Shown: positions 52,428-61,162, numbered from the stretch's first letter. The stretch is DNA of 64,000 nt from Halomonas sp. UBA3074 (GCF_002366715.1 NZ_DFBS01000042.1:5699-69698), one strand, 5' to 3'. A program made the numbers and translations. Notes: generated by a model from the letters alone, not told the origin.

Positions 52428-52730
52428 TTAACCGGGTATTTCCAAGCGCACGGGCCACCGTTTGGCCCAACGGCGTTTGTCGCTCGCGGTTTGCTGCTTT
52501 AGTTGATATTCAGCCCGGCTCGCGGCAGCGCGGTCTTCAAACGGCTCGGCGCCCAGCAAGGCAACGGGCGGGTTGGCACGCGTATAGCGTGCTCCCTTAC
52601 CCAGGCAGTGCGCTTGATAGCGTTTTGCCAAATCGTTGGTAATCCCGGTATAGGTACCCCGCTGACACTCCAGCAAGTAGAGGTACCACTGCTTGTCAGT
52701 TTGAAGAGGCTGCACGACCAGGTTATTCAC
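52428..52730 (-). CDS. GIY-YIG nuclease family protein
   Basis: This 100-residue protein has one GIY-YIG domain of the YhbQ/UvrC-like small type: WYLYLLECQRGTYTGITNDLAKRYQAHCLGKGARYT, with the catalytic Arg in AKRYQ and Glu in SRAEYQLK. Its in vivo role is unknown. It overlaps the start of ychJ by eight bases on the same strand, so the two are coupled. Confidence 0.88.
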   Translation of the reverse strand: MNNLVVQPLQTDKQWYLYLLECQRGTYTGITNDLAKRYQAHCLGKGARYTRANPPVALLGAEPFEDRAAASRAEYQLKQQTASDKRRWAKRWPVRLEIPG

Positions 52731-53202
52731 CGCAACATACCTTTAATTTGCGCCCACTGCCACATAAGCAAGGGTCGTTTCGGCGTGGCTTCAAGCGGTT
52801 AAGTGTGGGCGCGCCATCCACGTACCACCAGCGCTCGTCCTCTTTAACGAAACGCGATACTTCTTCCAGCACGTGCCAGCGTTTACGCCGTCGCTCCCCT
52901 TCATAGCTACAAAAAAAGGCGCGAAAGTGCACTTGGCCGCGATGGGCGAGAGCTGGCTCGGCATGCACGATAACCAGCGATTTCCAGGCTGTATCGGGGT
53001 CAGGCTCCAGCACTTCTGGTCGTGTGGAGGGGTGCCAAGTGGCTAGTAAATAAGTATTAAGGCCTAATGCAAAGGCAGAATAGCGAGAGCGCATAAGCGC
53101 TTCAGGATCAGGCGCAGCGGCGCCTTGATGATAACGGCCGCAGCACTCATCCAGCGTTAACGGGCTACCACAGGGGCAACTTAGCTCATTCGTGGGGGTC
53201 AT
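52723..53202 (-). CDS. YchJ family SEC-C metal-binding protein
   Basis: This is a YchJ-like protein with SEC-C zinc motifs at both ends: LSCPCGSPLTLDECCGRYH at the N-terminus and RRNDPCLCGSGRKLKVCCG at the C-terminus. Between them is the family core EALMRSRYSAFALGLNTYLLATWHPS and GQVHFRAFFC. The function is unknown. The ATG at 53200-53202 is used; an ATG at 53221-53223 would add seven residues. It is the first gene of a pair with the GIY-YIG protein. Confidence 0.9.
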   Translation of the reverse strand: MTPTNELSCPCGSPLTLDECCGRYHQGAAAPDPEALMRSRYSAFALGLNTYLLATWHPSTRPEVLEPDPDTAWKSLVIVHAEPALAHRGQVHFRAFFCSYEGERRRKRWHVLEEVSRFVKEDERWWYVDGAPTLNRLKPRRNDPCLCGSGRKLKVCCGE

Positions 53203-53387
53203 AAAAAAGCTCGTTATTGACATCTTCTATAGCCTAACCGAAACGTCCTATGCGCGTCGCTCGGCGTGTATCACTTTTGTTTCGATATTCATGACCCGTT
53301 AGGTATATAGTAGTGGGGCAACACATTCAGACGATGGAGTACGAATCACGATTGTTCATTCTTTCCAAATATTTTGGAGGTTCTCCT

Positions 53388-53699
53388 ATGAAGGTCTTTA
53401 AACCGGAATGGCAGTGCACGTTTAGCGTAAACGAAGGCGCGGAAGAATCAGCAACTTGGAAAGAGAAAATCGCGTGGCGGCTCAGAGGCGTTGCTGACCG
53501 GTTAGAAGGCGGCGGGCGCACGGTAAAAATTGATTACCGCGTGACGCCAGCGGTTAGCCCACAGGAAGTGGATACTTGCTTAGGCAAGGGCTTCGAAGTG
53601 ACTCAGCGCCTGTTGACGCAGTTAGCGCAACAACAGGCGTGCGAAGATGTGATGCGCCATGCCAAAGCCGAGCTGTTTGAACAACATCCTCAGCACTGA
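53388..53699 (+). CDS. Small hypothetical protein
   Basis: I do not recognise this 103-residue soluble protein. It has EKIAWRLRGVADRLEGGGRTVKIDYRVTP in the first half, and a predicted helix at the C-terminus (LLTQLAQQQACEDVMRHAKAELF). The ATG at 53388 is chosen for the TTGGAGG ribosome binding site; the frame is open 25 codons further upstream but without a good site. It is monocistronic with a clear terminator. Confidence 0.75.
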   Translation: MKVFKPEWQCTFSVNEGAEESATWKEKIAWRLRGVADRLEGGGRTVKIDYRVTPAVSPQEVDTCLGKGFEVTQRLLTQLAQQQACEDVMRHAKAELFEQHPQH

Positions 53700-53713
53700 A
53701 ATGGTAATGCCAG

Positions 53714-53745
53714 AAATCCCACCCCTTTAACCGGGTGGGATTTTT
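53714..53745. terminator. Terminator between convergent genes
   Basis: Stem aaatcccaccc (53714-53724) / gggtgggattt (53733-53743) with an 8-base loop and a T-run on the plus strand. Confidence 0.9.
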
Positions 53746-53768
53746 ATTTGGCCCAAACAAACGCAGTT

Positions 53769-54932
53769 TTAAAAAGGCGTTTCCAGCGCTTTGCCCATTT
53801 TGTTCAGAAAATCCTCGCACGCTTCAAGCTGCTCAATATCGATATATTCATCGGGCTGATGCGCCTGGGCGATGCTACCAGGGCCAAGAATGATGGTTTG
53901 CAAGCCCTGCCCCTGGAACTGCCCCGCTTCTGTGGCATACGCCACTGCATGGTCGCAGCATCCTGCTGGCAAATGGTCTTTGGCCAAGCGAAGCACCTGG
54001 TCGTTCTCGCGATCAGCCAAGCCTGGCACTGTCACATTTAGCGGCTCGGTGATGATTTCAACGTGCTTGCCTTTGGCCTGCAGCTCAGCGCTTAGCTGAG
54101 CGCAATAGGCCTCAAAGCGCGCGTATATTTCATCGAAAGTATCCGTGGGCAGGTGACGAATTTCCCACTCGAACTGACACTCCCGCGCCATGATGTTGAT
54201 CGCCGTACCGCCTTTGATTTTACCCACGTGCAGGCTGGTATGCGGCACGTTAAAGGCTTCATCGACGCGCCCCTCTCCGACCAATGCCGCCATGGCGTCT
54301 TCGATAAAGGTAACTAGCCTTGCCGCTACGTGAATAGCTGAAGTGCCTTGATTGACTTGGCTGCTATGAGCTTCCTGGCCGATCACGGTCGTACGCAGAT
54401 TGGTGGCCCCTTTTTGGGCCACCACGGGCTGCATGCTGGTGGGCTCGCCCACGATCACATGGGCAGTCGTCGAGTAGTGCTCGTAAAAGCGCTTAATGAG
54501 GCTGGGCGCGCCGACGCAGCCGATCTCTTCATCGTATGAAAAGCCAAGGTAGATAGGCTGCTGTAAAGGCGCCTTCGCCCAGGTAGGCACCATGGCGAGC
54601 ACACTGGCAATAAACCCTTTCATGTCGCAGGTGCCGCGCCCATAGAGCCGCCCATCGTTGCCATCGCGCAGTGTGAAGGGATCGCTGGACCACGGCTGCC
54701 CGGCTACCGGCACCACATCGGTATGCCCCGAGAGCATCACCCCACCCGGCGCATCCGGGCCGATTCTTGCTATCAAATTGGCCTTGGTGTGGCACGGGCT
54801 CATTACCCGCTCGGCGCTAACGCCGTGCGCAGTCAAATAGCCTTCCACGAACTCAATCAACGCCAAATTGGATTCGCTGGAGGTAGTATCGAAACCAACC
54901 AGTTTTTCTAGCAGTTCAATGGCGTGGGACAT
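53769..54932 (-). CDS. argE: Acetylornithine deacetylase ArgE (M20 family)
   Basis: ArgE removes the acetyl group from N-acetylornithine in arginine synthesis. The 387-residue M20 metalloenzyme has the metal and active-site residues: LSGHTDVVPVAG, GRGTCDMKGFIA, YDEEIGCVGA and VGEPTSMQPVVAQKGA. The dimerisation domain (about 180-290) and the C-terminal ILGPGSIAQAHQPDEYI His are present. Length and order fit E. coli-type ArgE. It is divergent from the ugp operon. The exact substrate within the M20 acylases is inferred. Confidence 0.9.
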   Translation of the reverse strand: MSHAIELLEKLVGFDTTSSESNLALIEFVEGYLTAHGVSAERVMSPCHTKANLIARIGPDAPGGVMLSGHTDVVPVAGQPWSSDPFTLRDGNDGRLYGRGTCDMKGFIASVLAMVPTWAKAPLQQPIYLGFSYDEEIGCVGAPSLIKRFYEHYSTTAHVIVGEPTSMQPVVAQKGATNLRTTVIGQEAHSSQVNQGTSAIHVAARLVTFIEDAMAALVGEGRVDEAFNVPHTSLHVGKIKGGTAINIMARECQFEWEIRHLPTDTFDEIYARFEAYCAQLSAELQAKGKHVEIITEPLNVTVPGLADRENDQVLRLAKDHLPAGCCDHAVAYATEAGQFQGQGLQTIILGPGSIAQAHQPDEYIDIEQLEACEDFLNKMGKALETPF

Positions 54933-55036
54933 AACGTTCTCTTTCCAGGATAGCTTTCAACATAGCGTGTATAAATCGATTGCCGCTAACCCTATCACCC
55001 CTCAACCACTTCGCCTACTCCCGCCCGTTCCAACGG

Positions 55037-55092
55037 CTGTCATCAGCTATTCACTTTGCGTTCATTAAAACGTCATCGCGCCTTTCTACTGT
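55037..55092 (+). promoter_or_regulatory. Pho-box-like array and -10 element upstream of ugpB
   Basis: Seven-base repeats start at 55037 (ctgtcat), 55048 (tattcac), 55059 (cgttcat) and 55070 (acgtcat), exactly 11 bases apart, as in two adjacent PhoB sites. TACTGT at 55087-55092 is ten bases past the last repeat, where the -10 of a PhoB-dependent promoter lies. Confidence 0.7.
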
Positions 55093-55161
55093 TCAGTACA
55101 TCCAAAAATACTTAACAACGCACGAAACGCCTGATGACGTTCAGGCCCACAAGGAGCCGTT

Positions 55162-56487
55162 ATGTCTCGCTTATCACTGCATGCCCTTGCCGTTGGGGTG
55201 GCAACTGCCAGCCTAAGCCTATCTGCCCAGGCCGCCACTGACGTTAGTTGGTGGCACGCCATGGGCGGGGAATTGGGCGAAATTCTTGAAGAAATGACCG
55301 AAGAGTTTAACGCGTCACAGGATGACTACCACGTTACCCCTAGCTACCGCGGCACTTATACCGAGACGATGACGGGCGCCATTGCCGCCTTCCGTGCCAA
55401 TGAGCAGCCGCATATCCTGCAGGTGTTTGAAGTCGGCACCGGCACCATGATGAACGCCAAAGGCGCCATCTACCCGGTGTATGAGTTGATGGAAGCGCAT
55501 GGTCGCGCTTTTGATAATGAAGCTTTCCTGCCCGCCGTCGTGGGTTATTACACCGACACCAACGGCAATATGCTGTCTTTCCCGTTCAACTCTTCTACGC
55601 CAATCATGTACTACAACCAGGACATGTTTGAAGAAGCGGGCCTGGACCCCGAGCAGCCCCCACAAACATGGGCAGAAGTAGCCGATTTTTCACGCCAAAT
55701 CGTCGACTCGGGTGCGGCCAGCTGTGGCTTTACCACCTCCTGGCCTAGCTGGGTAATGCTGGAAAACTTCTCCGCTTGGCATAACGTGCCGCTGGGTACG
55801 CTGGAGAATGGCTTTGGCGGTATGGAAACCGAGCTGAATTTCAACAATGAGCTGGTCGCTCGCCACTGGGACAATCTCCACGACTGGCAGGAAGAAGGCG
55901 TCTTTAAATGGGGTGGCCCCGGCTCCGGCCCCGACGCTGAACCGATGTTCTACTCCCAGGACTGCGCGATTTTCTTCGGCTCTTCTGCTTCACGTGCGGA
56001 TGTCGCCGCCAATTCAGAATTTGACGTCGGCTTTGGCATGCAGCCCTACTACGATGACGTAGAAGGCGCACCGCAGAACCCGATCATCGGTGGCGCCACC
56101 CTGTGGGCACTGCAGGGCCATAGCGACGAAGAGTACGAAGCCGTGGCAGCGTTCTTTGAGTACCTCTCCCAGCCCGAAGTGCAGGCACAGTGGCACCAAC
56201 AAACCGGCTACTTGCCCATCACCCAAGCCGCTTGGGATCTGAGCAAAGAACAGGGCTACTACGACGAGAATCCCGGTGCGGATATTTCGCTGAAACAGAT
56301 GACGCTCAATGAGCCGACCGAGAACTCCAAAGGCCTGCGCTTTGGCAACTTCGTCCAGATTCGCGACATGATCTCTGAAGAGATGGAAGCCGTGATGACC
56401 GGGGGCAAATCAGGCCAAGAGGCCGCCGATGACGCGGTGGAACGCGGCAATGCACTGCTGCGTGACTTTGAATCTGCCAATCAGTAA
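55162..56487 (+). CDS. ugpB: sn-Glycerol-3-phosphate ABC transporter substrate-binding protein UgpB
   Basis: UgpB is the periplasmic receptor for glycerol-3-phosphate and glycerophosphodiesters, used under phosphate starvation. The 441-residue protein has a signal peptide ending in SAQA, then VSWWHAMGGELGEILEEMTEEFN, SYRGTYTETMTGAIAAFRA and FPFNSSTPIMYYNQDMFEEAGLDPE, and later FFGSSASRADVAAN, which are the usual UgpB ligand motifs. AAGGAG precedes the ATG. It is the first gene of ugpBAEC and is driven by the Pho-box-like promoter. Confidence 0.96.
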   Translation: MSRLSLHALAVGVATASLSLSAQAATDVSWWHAMGGELGEILEEMTEEFNASQDDYHVTPSYRGTYTETMTGAIAAFRANEQPHILQVFEVGTGTMMNAKGAIYPVYELMEAHGRAFDNEAFLPAVVGYYTDTNGNMLSFPFNSSTPIMYYNQDMFEEAGLDPEQPPQTWAEVADFSRQIVDSGAASCGFTTSWPSWVMLENFSAWHNVPLGTLENGFGGMETELNFNNELVARHWDNLHDWQEEGVFKWGGPGSGPDAEPMFYSQDCAIFFGSSASRADVAANSEFDVGFGMQPYYDDVEGAPQNPIIGGATLWALQGHSDEEYEAVAAFFEYLSQPEVQAQWHQQTGYLPITQAAWDLSKEQGYYDENPGADISLKQMTLNEPTENSKGLRFGNFVQIRDMISEEMEAVMTGGKSGQEAADDAVERGNALLRDFESANQ

Positions 56488-56497
56488 ATAAGCACTC

Positions 56498-56533
56498 ACT
56501 TCGCCGCTTGCTCTTATAGGCAGGCGGCGAAGT
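56498..56533 (+). other. Hairpin between ugpB and ugpA
   Basis: acttcgccgc (56498-56507) and gcggcgaagt (56524-56533) form a perfect 10-bp stem with a 16-base loop right after the ugpB stop. It has a weak T-tail. It probably leads to more binding protein than permease. Confidence 0.65.
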
Positions 56534-56577
56534 CGTTTATTACGTCACGTATTAATGACGATGCTACCGAGCTACCC

Positions 56578-57462
56578 ATGCAAACCAAACGCATGACCTT
56601 TCCAGGTCGCTGGCTGCCTTTCGCGCTGCTAGCGCCCCAGGTAATAGTAACGCTGATTTTCTTTATCTGGCCTGCGGGCCAGGCACTCTACCAGTCACTA
56701 CTGCGCGAAGACGCCTTTGGGCTTAAAACGACGTTTGTCGGCCTAGAGAACTTTGCTCGCTTATTTCGCGATGGCAGCTATCTCAACTCACTGTCAGTCA
56801 CGGTGGTGTTTGCACTGGGCACCACGATGTTGTCGATGACGGTGGCCCTTCTGTTGGCCAGCACCGTCAACCGGATGATTCACTCACGCAGTGCCTACAC
56901 CACACTACTGGTGTGGCCCTACGCCATTGCCCCCGCGCTTGCCGGTGTGTTGTGGTGGTTCATCTTCAACCCCTCCATTGGCATCGTGCCTTATATGCTG
57001 GAAATGGTGGGTTACCAGTGGAACCACCGTAACTCGGGCAGTGACGCCATGCTGCTGGTTATTTTTGCCGCCGCCTGGAAGCAGATCTCCTATAACTTTC
57101 TGTTTTTTTTGGCGGGTTTGCAGTCCATTCCCCAATCACTGATTGAAGCCGCCTCCATTGACGGCGCCAGCCCGACGAAGCGCTTCTGGACGATTATTTT
57201 CCCACTGCTCACGCCGACCACGTTCTTCTTGCTGGTGGTGAACGTGGTGTACGCCATGTTCGATACCTTTGGCATCATCCATGCCACCACACAAGGCGGC
57301 CCGGCCCAGTCGACCAACATACTGGTTTATAAGGTCTATGCCGACGGCTTCGTGGGGCTCAACCTGGGCTCATCGGCCGCCCAATCGGTGATCCTCATGG
57401 TGATCGTGGTCATGCTCACCATCGTTCAATTCCGCTTTATCGAGCGGCGCGTCAATTATTAA
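56578..57462 (+). CDS. ugpA: Glycerol-3-phosphate ABC transporter permease UgpA
   Basis: This 294-residue inner-membrane permease has six helices and the MalF-type coupling loop EAASIDGASPTKRFWTIIFPLLTP. The N-terminus (PFALLAPQVIVTLIFFIWPAGQALYQSLL) and YKVYADGFVGLNLGSSAAQSVILM match UgpA. It pairs with UgpE to form the channel. A 90-base gap containing a hairpin follows ugpB, and ugpE follows after 23 bases. Confidence 0.95.
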   Translation: MQTKRMTFPGRWLPFALLAPQVIVTLIFFIWPAGQALYQSLLREDAFGLKTTFVGLENFARLFRDGSYLNSLSVTVVFALGTTMLSMTVALLLASTVNRMIHSRSAYTTLLVWPYAIAPALAGVLWWFIFNPSIGIVPYMLEMVGYQWNHRNSGSDAMLLVIFAAAWKQISYNFLFFLAGLQSIPQSLIEAASIDGASPTKRFWTIIFPLLTPTTFFLLVVNVVYAMFDTFGIIHATTQGGPAQSTNILVYKVYADGFVGLNLGSSAAQSVILMVIVVMLTIVQFRFIERRVNY

Positions 57463-57485
57463 ATCGGCCTCGCTGGAGTATTGCC

Positions 57486-58328
57486 ATGGTTGAAAACCGT
57501 CCCTGGGCCAATTTCTTCGCCCACACCGTGTTGATTATTGGCGTCGCGCTGGTGATCTTTCCGGTTTATATCGCCCTGGTGGCGTCAACACAGGCACCGG
57601 GTGAGTTAGTGCGCGGTACGCTACCGCTGTTACCCGGCCATCATGGGATCGAAAACTATACCCAGATGTGGCAGTCCGGCATATCGACGGCGAATTCACC
57701 GTCAGCCGCCCTGATGCTCTGGAACAGCTTTGTGATGGCCATGGCCATTACCGTAGGAAAGCTCTCTATTTCGCTGCTGTCAGCGTTTGCGATCGTCTAC
57801 TTCCGCTTTCGCTTTCGGATGTTCTTTTTCTGGCTGATTTTCGTCACATTGATGCTGCCGGTAGAGGTACGCATCATTCCTACCTTCCAGGTGGTCGCAG
57901 ACCTAAACATGCTCAATAGCTTTGCCGGTCTGTCGATTCCCTTAATTGCCTCAGCCACGGCAACATTTTTATTTCGCCAGTTCTTTATGACCATTCCTGA
58001 AGAGATGCTGGAAGCAGCGCGAGTGGATGGCGCCGGGCCGTTAAAATTCTTTAAGGACATTTTGCTGCCGCTCTCCATTACCAATATCGCCGCACTGTTC
58101 GTCATCATGTTTATTTACGGCTGGAATCAGTACCTCTGGCCGTTAATTATCACTACCGACCCCAACTACACCACCATTGTGATGGGCATTCAGCGCATGA
58201 CCTCGGAAGAGAATCCACAGTGGCAACTGGTGATGGCGGCAGTCGTCATGGCAGCACTACCGCCGGTGTTAGTGATTCTGTTTATGCAACGCCTGTTTGT
58301 GAAAGGCCTGACCGAGACGGAGAAATAA
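57486..58328 (+). CDS. ugpE: Glycerol-3-phosphate ABC transporter permease UgpE
   Basis: This 280-residue inner-membrane permease is of the MalG type, with the coupling loop EAARVDGAGPLKFFKDILLPLSITN. Family pieces include FPVYIALVASTQAPGELVRG near the N-terminus and FIYGWNQYLWPLIITTDPNYTTIVMGIQRM towards the end. GGAG precedes the ATG. It is followed after one base by ugpC. Confidence 0.95.
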   Translation: MVENRPWANFFAHTVLIIGVALVIFPVYIALVASTQAPGELVRGTLPLLPGHHGIENYTQMWQSGISTANSPSAALMLWNSFVMAMAITVGKLSISLLSAFAIVYFRFRFRMFFFWLIFVTLMLPVEVRIIPTFQVVADLNMLNSFAGLSIPLIASATATFLFRQFFMTIPEEMLEAARVDGAGPLKFFKDILLPLSITNIAALFVIMFIYGWNQYLWPLIITTDPNYTTIVMGIQRMTSEENPQWQLVMAAVVMAALPPVLVILFMQRLFVKGLTETEK

Positions 58329-58329
58329 G

Positions 58330-59388
58330 ATGGCCAGCATTACCTTGGAAGGGCTGAAAAAAACCTATACCGGCAACGTCAATGCGGTAAAAGGCATCGA
58401 CCTTCATATTGAAGATGGGGAATTTGTGGTGCTGGTGGGACCTTCCGGCTGCGGCAAATCCACCCTGCTACGCATGGTGGCAGGGCTTGAAACGATTACC
58501 GAAGGCACGCTAAAAATCGGCGAACGCGTCGTCAATAAGCTTGAGCCCGCCGAGCGCGATATCGCCATGGTGTTTCAGAACTATGCGCTCTACCCGCACA
58601 TGTCGGTGTACAACAATCTCGCTTATGGGCTGAAAAACCGCGGCTTTAACAAAGATGAGATCGAACAGCGTGTGCGAATTGCCGCCAAAATGCTCGAGAT
58701 TGAGGAGTTTCTAGAGCGCAAACCGCGCAAGCTTTCCGGCGGTCAGCGCCAGCGTGTCGCCATGGGCCGTGCGCTGGTGCGCGAGCCGGCGGCGTTTCTG
58801 TTCGACGAGCCACTTTCCAATCTGGATGCCAAGCTGCGCGTACAGATGCGTGTCGAGATCAAACAGCTGCAGCGGCGCCTGAGAACTACCAGCCTGTACG
58901 TGACACATGACCAATTGGAGGCCATGACACTTGGCGACCGCCTAGTAGTGCTAAATGCCGGGCAGATAGAGCAAGTAGGCACGCCGATGGAGATCTACGC
59001 GCGCCCCGCCACCCTGTTCGTCGCCGGGTTTATCGGCTCGCCCGCCATGAACATGCTGTCAGTGGATTACCTAAAGGCGCAAGACGCCAACGGCCTGCTG
59101 GATAACCTGCCTGCAGGCACCGATATCGTCGGTATTCGCCCAGATGATATGCACCTGACGCCACCGGCAGTGCCGCACCTAGCTGTCGACTCGACCCTTG
59201 CTCTGTTTGAGGCTGCCGGTGCGGAAAGTCACCTGTACGTGACGCTTGCCAATAGCGAACAGCCTACGGTGATTCGCGTTTCGGGGCAGCCGCCTGTAGC
59301 TGAAGGTGAAACCTTACGGTTTTATATTCCTCGCGAGGCATTACACCCCTTCGATAGCACCACGGGGAAGCGAACGAATACGTTCTAA
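58330..59388 (+). CDS. ugpC: Glycerol-3-phosphate ABC transporter ATP-binding protein UgpC
   Basis: This 352-residue ATPase drives Ugp transport. Walker A is GPSGCGKST (about 37-45), the signature LSGGQRQRVAMGRAL, Walker B FLFDEP, and the H-loop THDQ. The C-terminal TOBE domain (about 240-345, starting after VAGFIGSPAMNML) fits the MalK/UgpC group, where it can bind regulatory partners. It is the last gene of the operon; no strong terminator is evident. Confidence 0.95.
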   Translation: MASITLEGLKKTYTGNVNAVKGIDLHIEDGEFVVLVGPSGCGKSTLLRMVAGLETITEGTLKIGERVVNKLEPAERDIAMVFQNYALYPHMSVYNNLAYGLKNRGFNKDEIEQRVRIAAKMLEIEEFLERKPRKLSGGQRQRVAMGRALVREPAAFLFDEPLSNLDAKLRVQMRVEIKQLQRRLRTTSLYVTHDQLEAMTLGDRLVVLNAGQIEQVGTPMEIYARPATLFVAGFIGSPAMNMLSVDYLKAQDANGLLDNLPAGTDIVGIRPDDMHLTPPAVPHLAVDSTLALFEAAGAESHLYVTLANSEQPTVIRVSGQPPVAEGETLRFYIPREALHPFDSTTGKRTNTF

Positions 59389-59433
59389 CTCTCCGTGTCG
59401 CCCTCCAGCGGGCCCTAACGGTTTTTAGTGACG

Positions 59434-59886
59434 CTAATCAGTGCTCTCGAGATCCGCGATTAGGGCCTTCATTTCGGCGATCTCTTCGCGTTGCGTTTCG
59501 ATAATCGCATCGGCGAGTTCACGCACGCGTGGATCCTCTATTTGGGCACGCTCACTGGTCATAATGGCAATGGAGTGGTGCGGTATCATCGCCTTCATGT
59601 AGGCAACATCATCCACGGTCTGCTGGCTGCGCACCAGCCACAAAGCGCCCGCAAAAACCACCACGCTGCCCACCAAAATAGCCATGTTCACGCCCTTTCG
59701 GGTGTACATGTCGAGCATAAAACCCAACATGACAACCGCCATCGTGGCGCCCATTACGATGGCCATGTAGGTACGTGTCTCACTGAACGTCACGTGGTCT
59801 AGCTGGTAAGTATTTAGATACATCAACCCCAGCATGATCACCGTGGCCGCCACGATCATAGCGCCGAAGCGTACATACATTTTCAT
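59434..59886 (-). CDS. DUF305 membrane protein
   Basis: This 150-residue protein has three hydrophobic segments (about 5-24, 41-62 and 68-87) followed by a DUF305 domain: YMKAMIPHHSIAIMTSERAQIEDPRVRELADAIIETQREEIAEMKALI. The His-His pair and flanking Met residues are typical of the ferritin-like DUF305 domain, often linked to copper or other metal handling. AGGAGG precedes the ATG at 59884-59886; the longer frame to 59955 is not supported. It converges with ugpC. Confidence 0.88.
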   Translation of the reverse strand: MKMYVRFGAMIVAATVIMLGLMYLNTYQLDHVTFSETRTYMAIVMGATMAVVMLGFMLDMYTRKGVNMAILVGSVVVFAGALWLVRSQQTVDDVAYMKAMIPHHSIAIMTSERAQIEDPRVRELADAIIETQREEIAEMKALIADLESTD

Positions 59887-60029
59887 CGGACTCCTCCTTG
59901 AATCAATGACTCGTCTTACGAGCGTAGATAGTGATCTCCTCTCCTGCCAACCCATTACGCTCGAAACCGCCTGACGCAGCTCACCTCCTACCGGCTGGTT
60001 GGCACGCTAGCGATAAAGAAAACTTCGGC

Positions 60030-60058
60030 ATGTCATCAACCTGTGATCAAACCGTCAT
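60030..60058 (+). promoter_or_regulatory. Pho-box-like array upstream of second phnD
   Basis: atgtcat (60030), ctgtgat (60041) and ccgtcat (60052) are spaced exactly 11 bases apart, as PhoB half-sites are. A clear -10 was not found. It lies 86 bases before the phnD start codon. Confidence 0.6.
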
Positions 60059-60143
60059 CATCACTACACGGTACCGTCACTGTCGACTGCCACGCTGATA
60101 GCCACCTAATTCATAGGCCGTTTCGCTGACAGGAAAATTACCG

Positions 60144-61052
60144 ATGTATAAAGCCAATATTCGTAAACTGCATGTATGCAAAGCTGCCTTTGGTCTAGCT
60201 ATCGCAGGGACCGCCGCTATGGCCGCACCCGCGGCGCTCGCCAATGACGATTTAAGCAATGTGTGCCCTAACCCCATTCGTATGGCGGATACCGGCATTG
60301 AAGGCATGGGGCCGCTAGAAGACGCCTTTGGCCCCTTCGCCGAAGCATTCGAAACCACTACTGGTCTTGAGCTTGAGATGTTCAGTTTGAGCAACCGTAC
60401 TGCCGCAGGTACCGCTCTTCAGTACGATGATGTTGAGCTTGTTTTCGCAGGTCCTTCTGAGTTCGTTCTGTTCGATCGCGAAAGCGATATTGAGATTTTG
60501 TTTGCCATTGAGCGCCCTCACTACGGCAGCAGCTTTTTTGTGCCTGCCGAGAGTGATATCGAAACGCTTGAAGATTTGGAAGGCCGCCGCGTAGCACTAA
60601 AAGACGTGGGCTCTACCAGCGGGCATATTTTCCCGAGTCAGATGCTGGTGGACGCCGGCCTGGACATTCAACGCGATCTTGAAATCATCATGGCCGGTGA
60701 TGCGCGCATCGCCGCGCTCGTCAACGGTGATGTTGATGCCATGGGCGGCGGCAACCGGGATATCGATGAAATTCAGGCCATGGATCCTAACGGCGAGTAT
60801 CGTGTGATTGCCCAAAGCGATGTACTCCCCGGCGACCCAGTCGTTATGCGCGGCTCACTTGATGACGCCTGCAAAACTGCCCTACGCGAAACTCTTAAAA
60901 CCAATGCCGATACGCTTTGGAATGCGCTAATCGCCACAGATCGTAACGAAGATAAGTTCTTAAACCGCGACTCTTCACTCGGCTTTGACCGCACCAACGA
61001 AGATTACGACGTGGTACGCCGTGCCTACGAAGCGGCCGGTATCGCTCTATAA
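60144..61052 (+). CDS. Phosphonate/phosphite ABC transporter substrate-binding protein (second PhnD)
   Basis: This 302-residue periplasmic binding protein has a signal peptide ending in ALA-NDD and a PhnD-type domain: PIRMADTGIEGMGPLEDAFGPFAEAFETTTGLELEMFSLSNRTAAGTALQYDDVELVFAGPSEFVLF, VALKDVGSTSGHIFPSQMLVDAG and SDVLPGDPVVMRG. It differs from the PhnD at 27296 in length and in most residues, so it is a separate lineage rather than a recent copy. It is the first gene of a phnD-C-E set and is preceded by Pho-box-like repeats. The ligand is unknown. Confidence 0.9.
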   Translation: MYKANIRKLHVCKAAFGLAIAGTAAMAAPAALANDDLSNVCPNPIRMADTGIEGMGPLEDAFGPFAEAFETTTGLELEMFSLSNRTAAGTALQYDDVELVFAGPSEFVLFDRESDIEILFAIERPHYGSSFFVPAESDIETLEDLEGRRVALKDVGSTSGHIFPSQMLVDAGLDIQRDLEIIMAGDARIAALVNGDVDAMGGGNRDIDEIQAMDPNGEYRVIAQSDVLPGDPVVMRGSLDDACKTALRETLKTNADTLWNALIATDRNEDKFLNRDSSLGFDRTNEDYDVVRRAYEAAGIAL

Positions 61053-61075
61053 CCCCACCCTTTTTCGTTTCACTT

Positions 61076-61098
61076 CAGCACAAGGATGTGCTGTTTTT
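61076..61098 (+). terminator. Rho-independent terminator after second phnD
   Basis: Stem cagcaca (61076-61082) / tgtgctg (61087-61093) with an AGGA loop, followed by five Ts. Confidence 0.85.
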
Positions 61099-61132
61099 CA
61101 GCAGGCCTCAGCATGCACATTGACCTTATTCA

Positions 61133-61162
61133 CCTCCTGTCCTCAACGCAGGAGGTTTTTTT
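61133..61162 (+). terminator. Terminator-like hairpin containing the ribosome binding site of phnC-2
   Basis: cctcctg (61133-61139) pairs with caggagg (61149-61155), and seven Ts follow directly, then the ATG at 61163. The 3' arm of the stem is the Shine-Dalgarno AGGAGG for the next gene. The same element can therefore stop transcription or hide the ribosome binding site. Confidence 0.75.
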
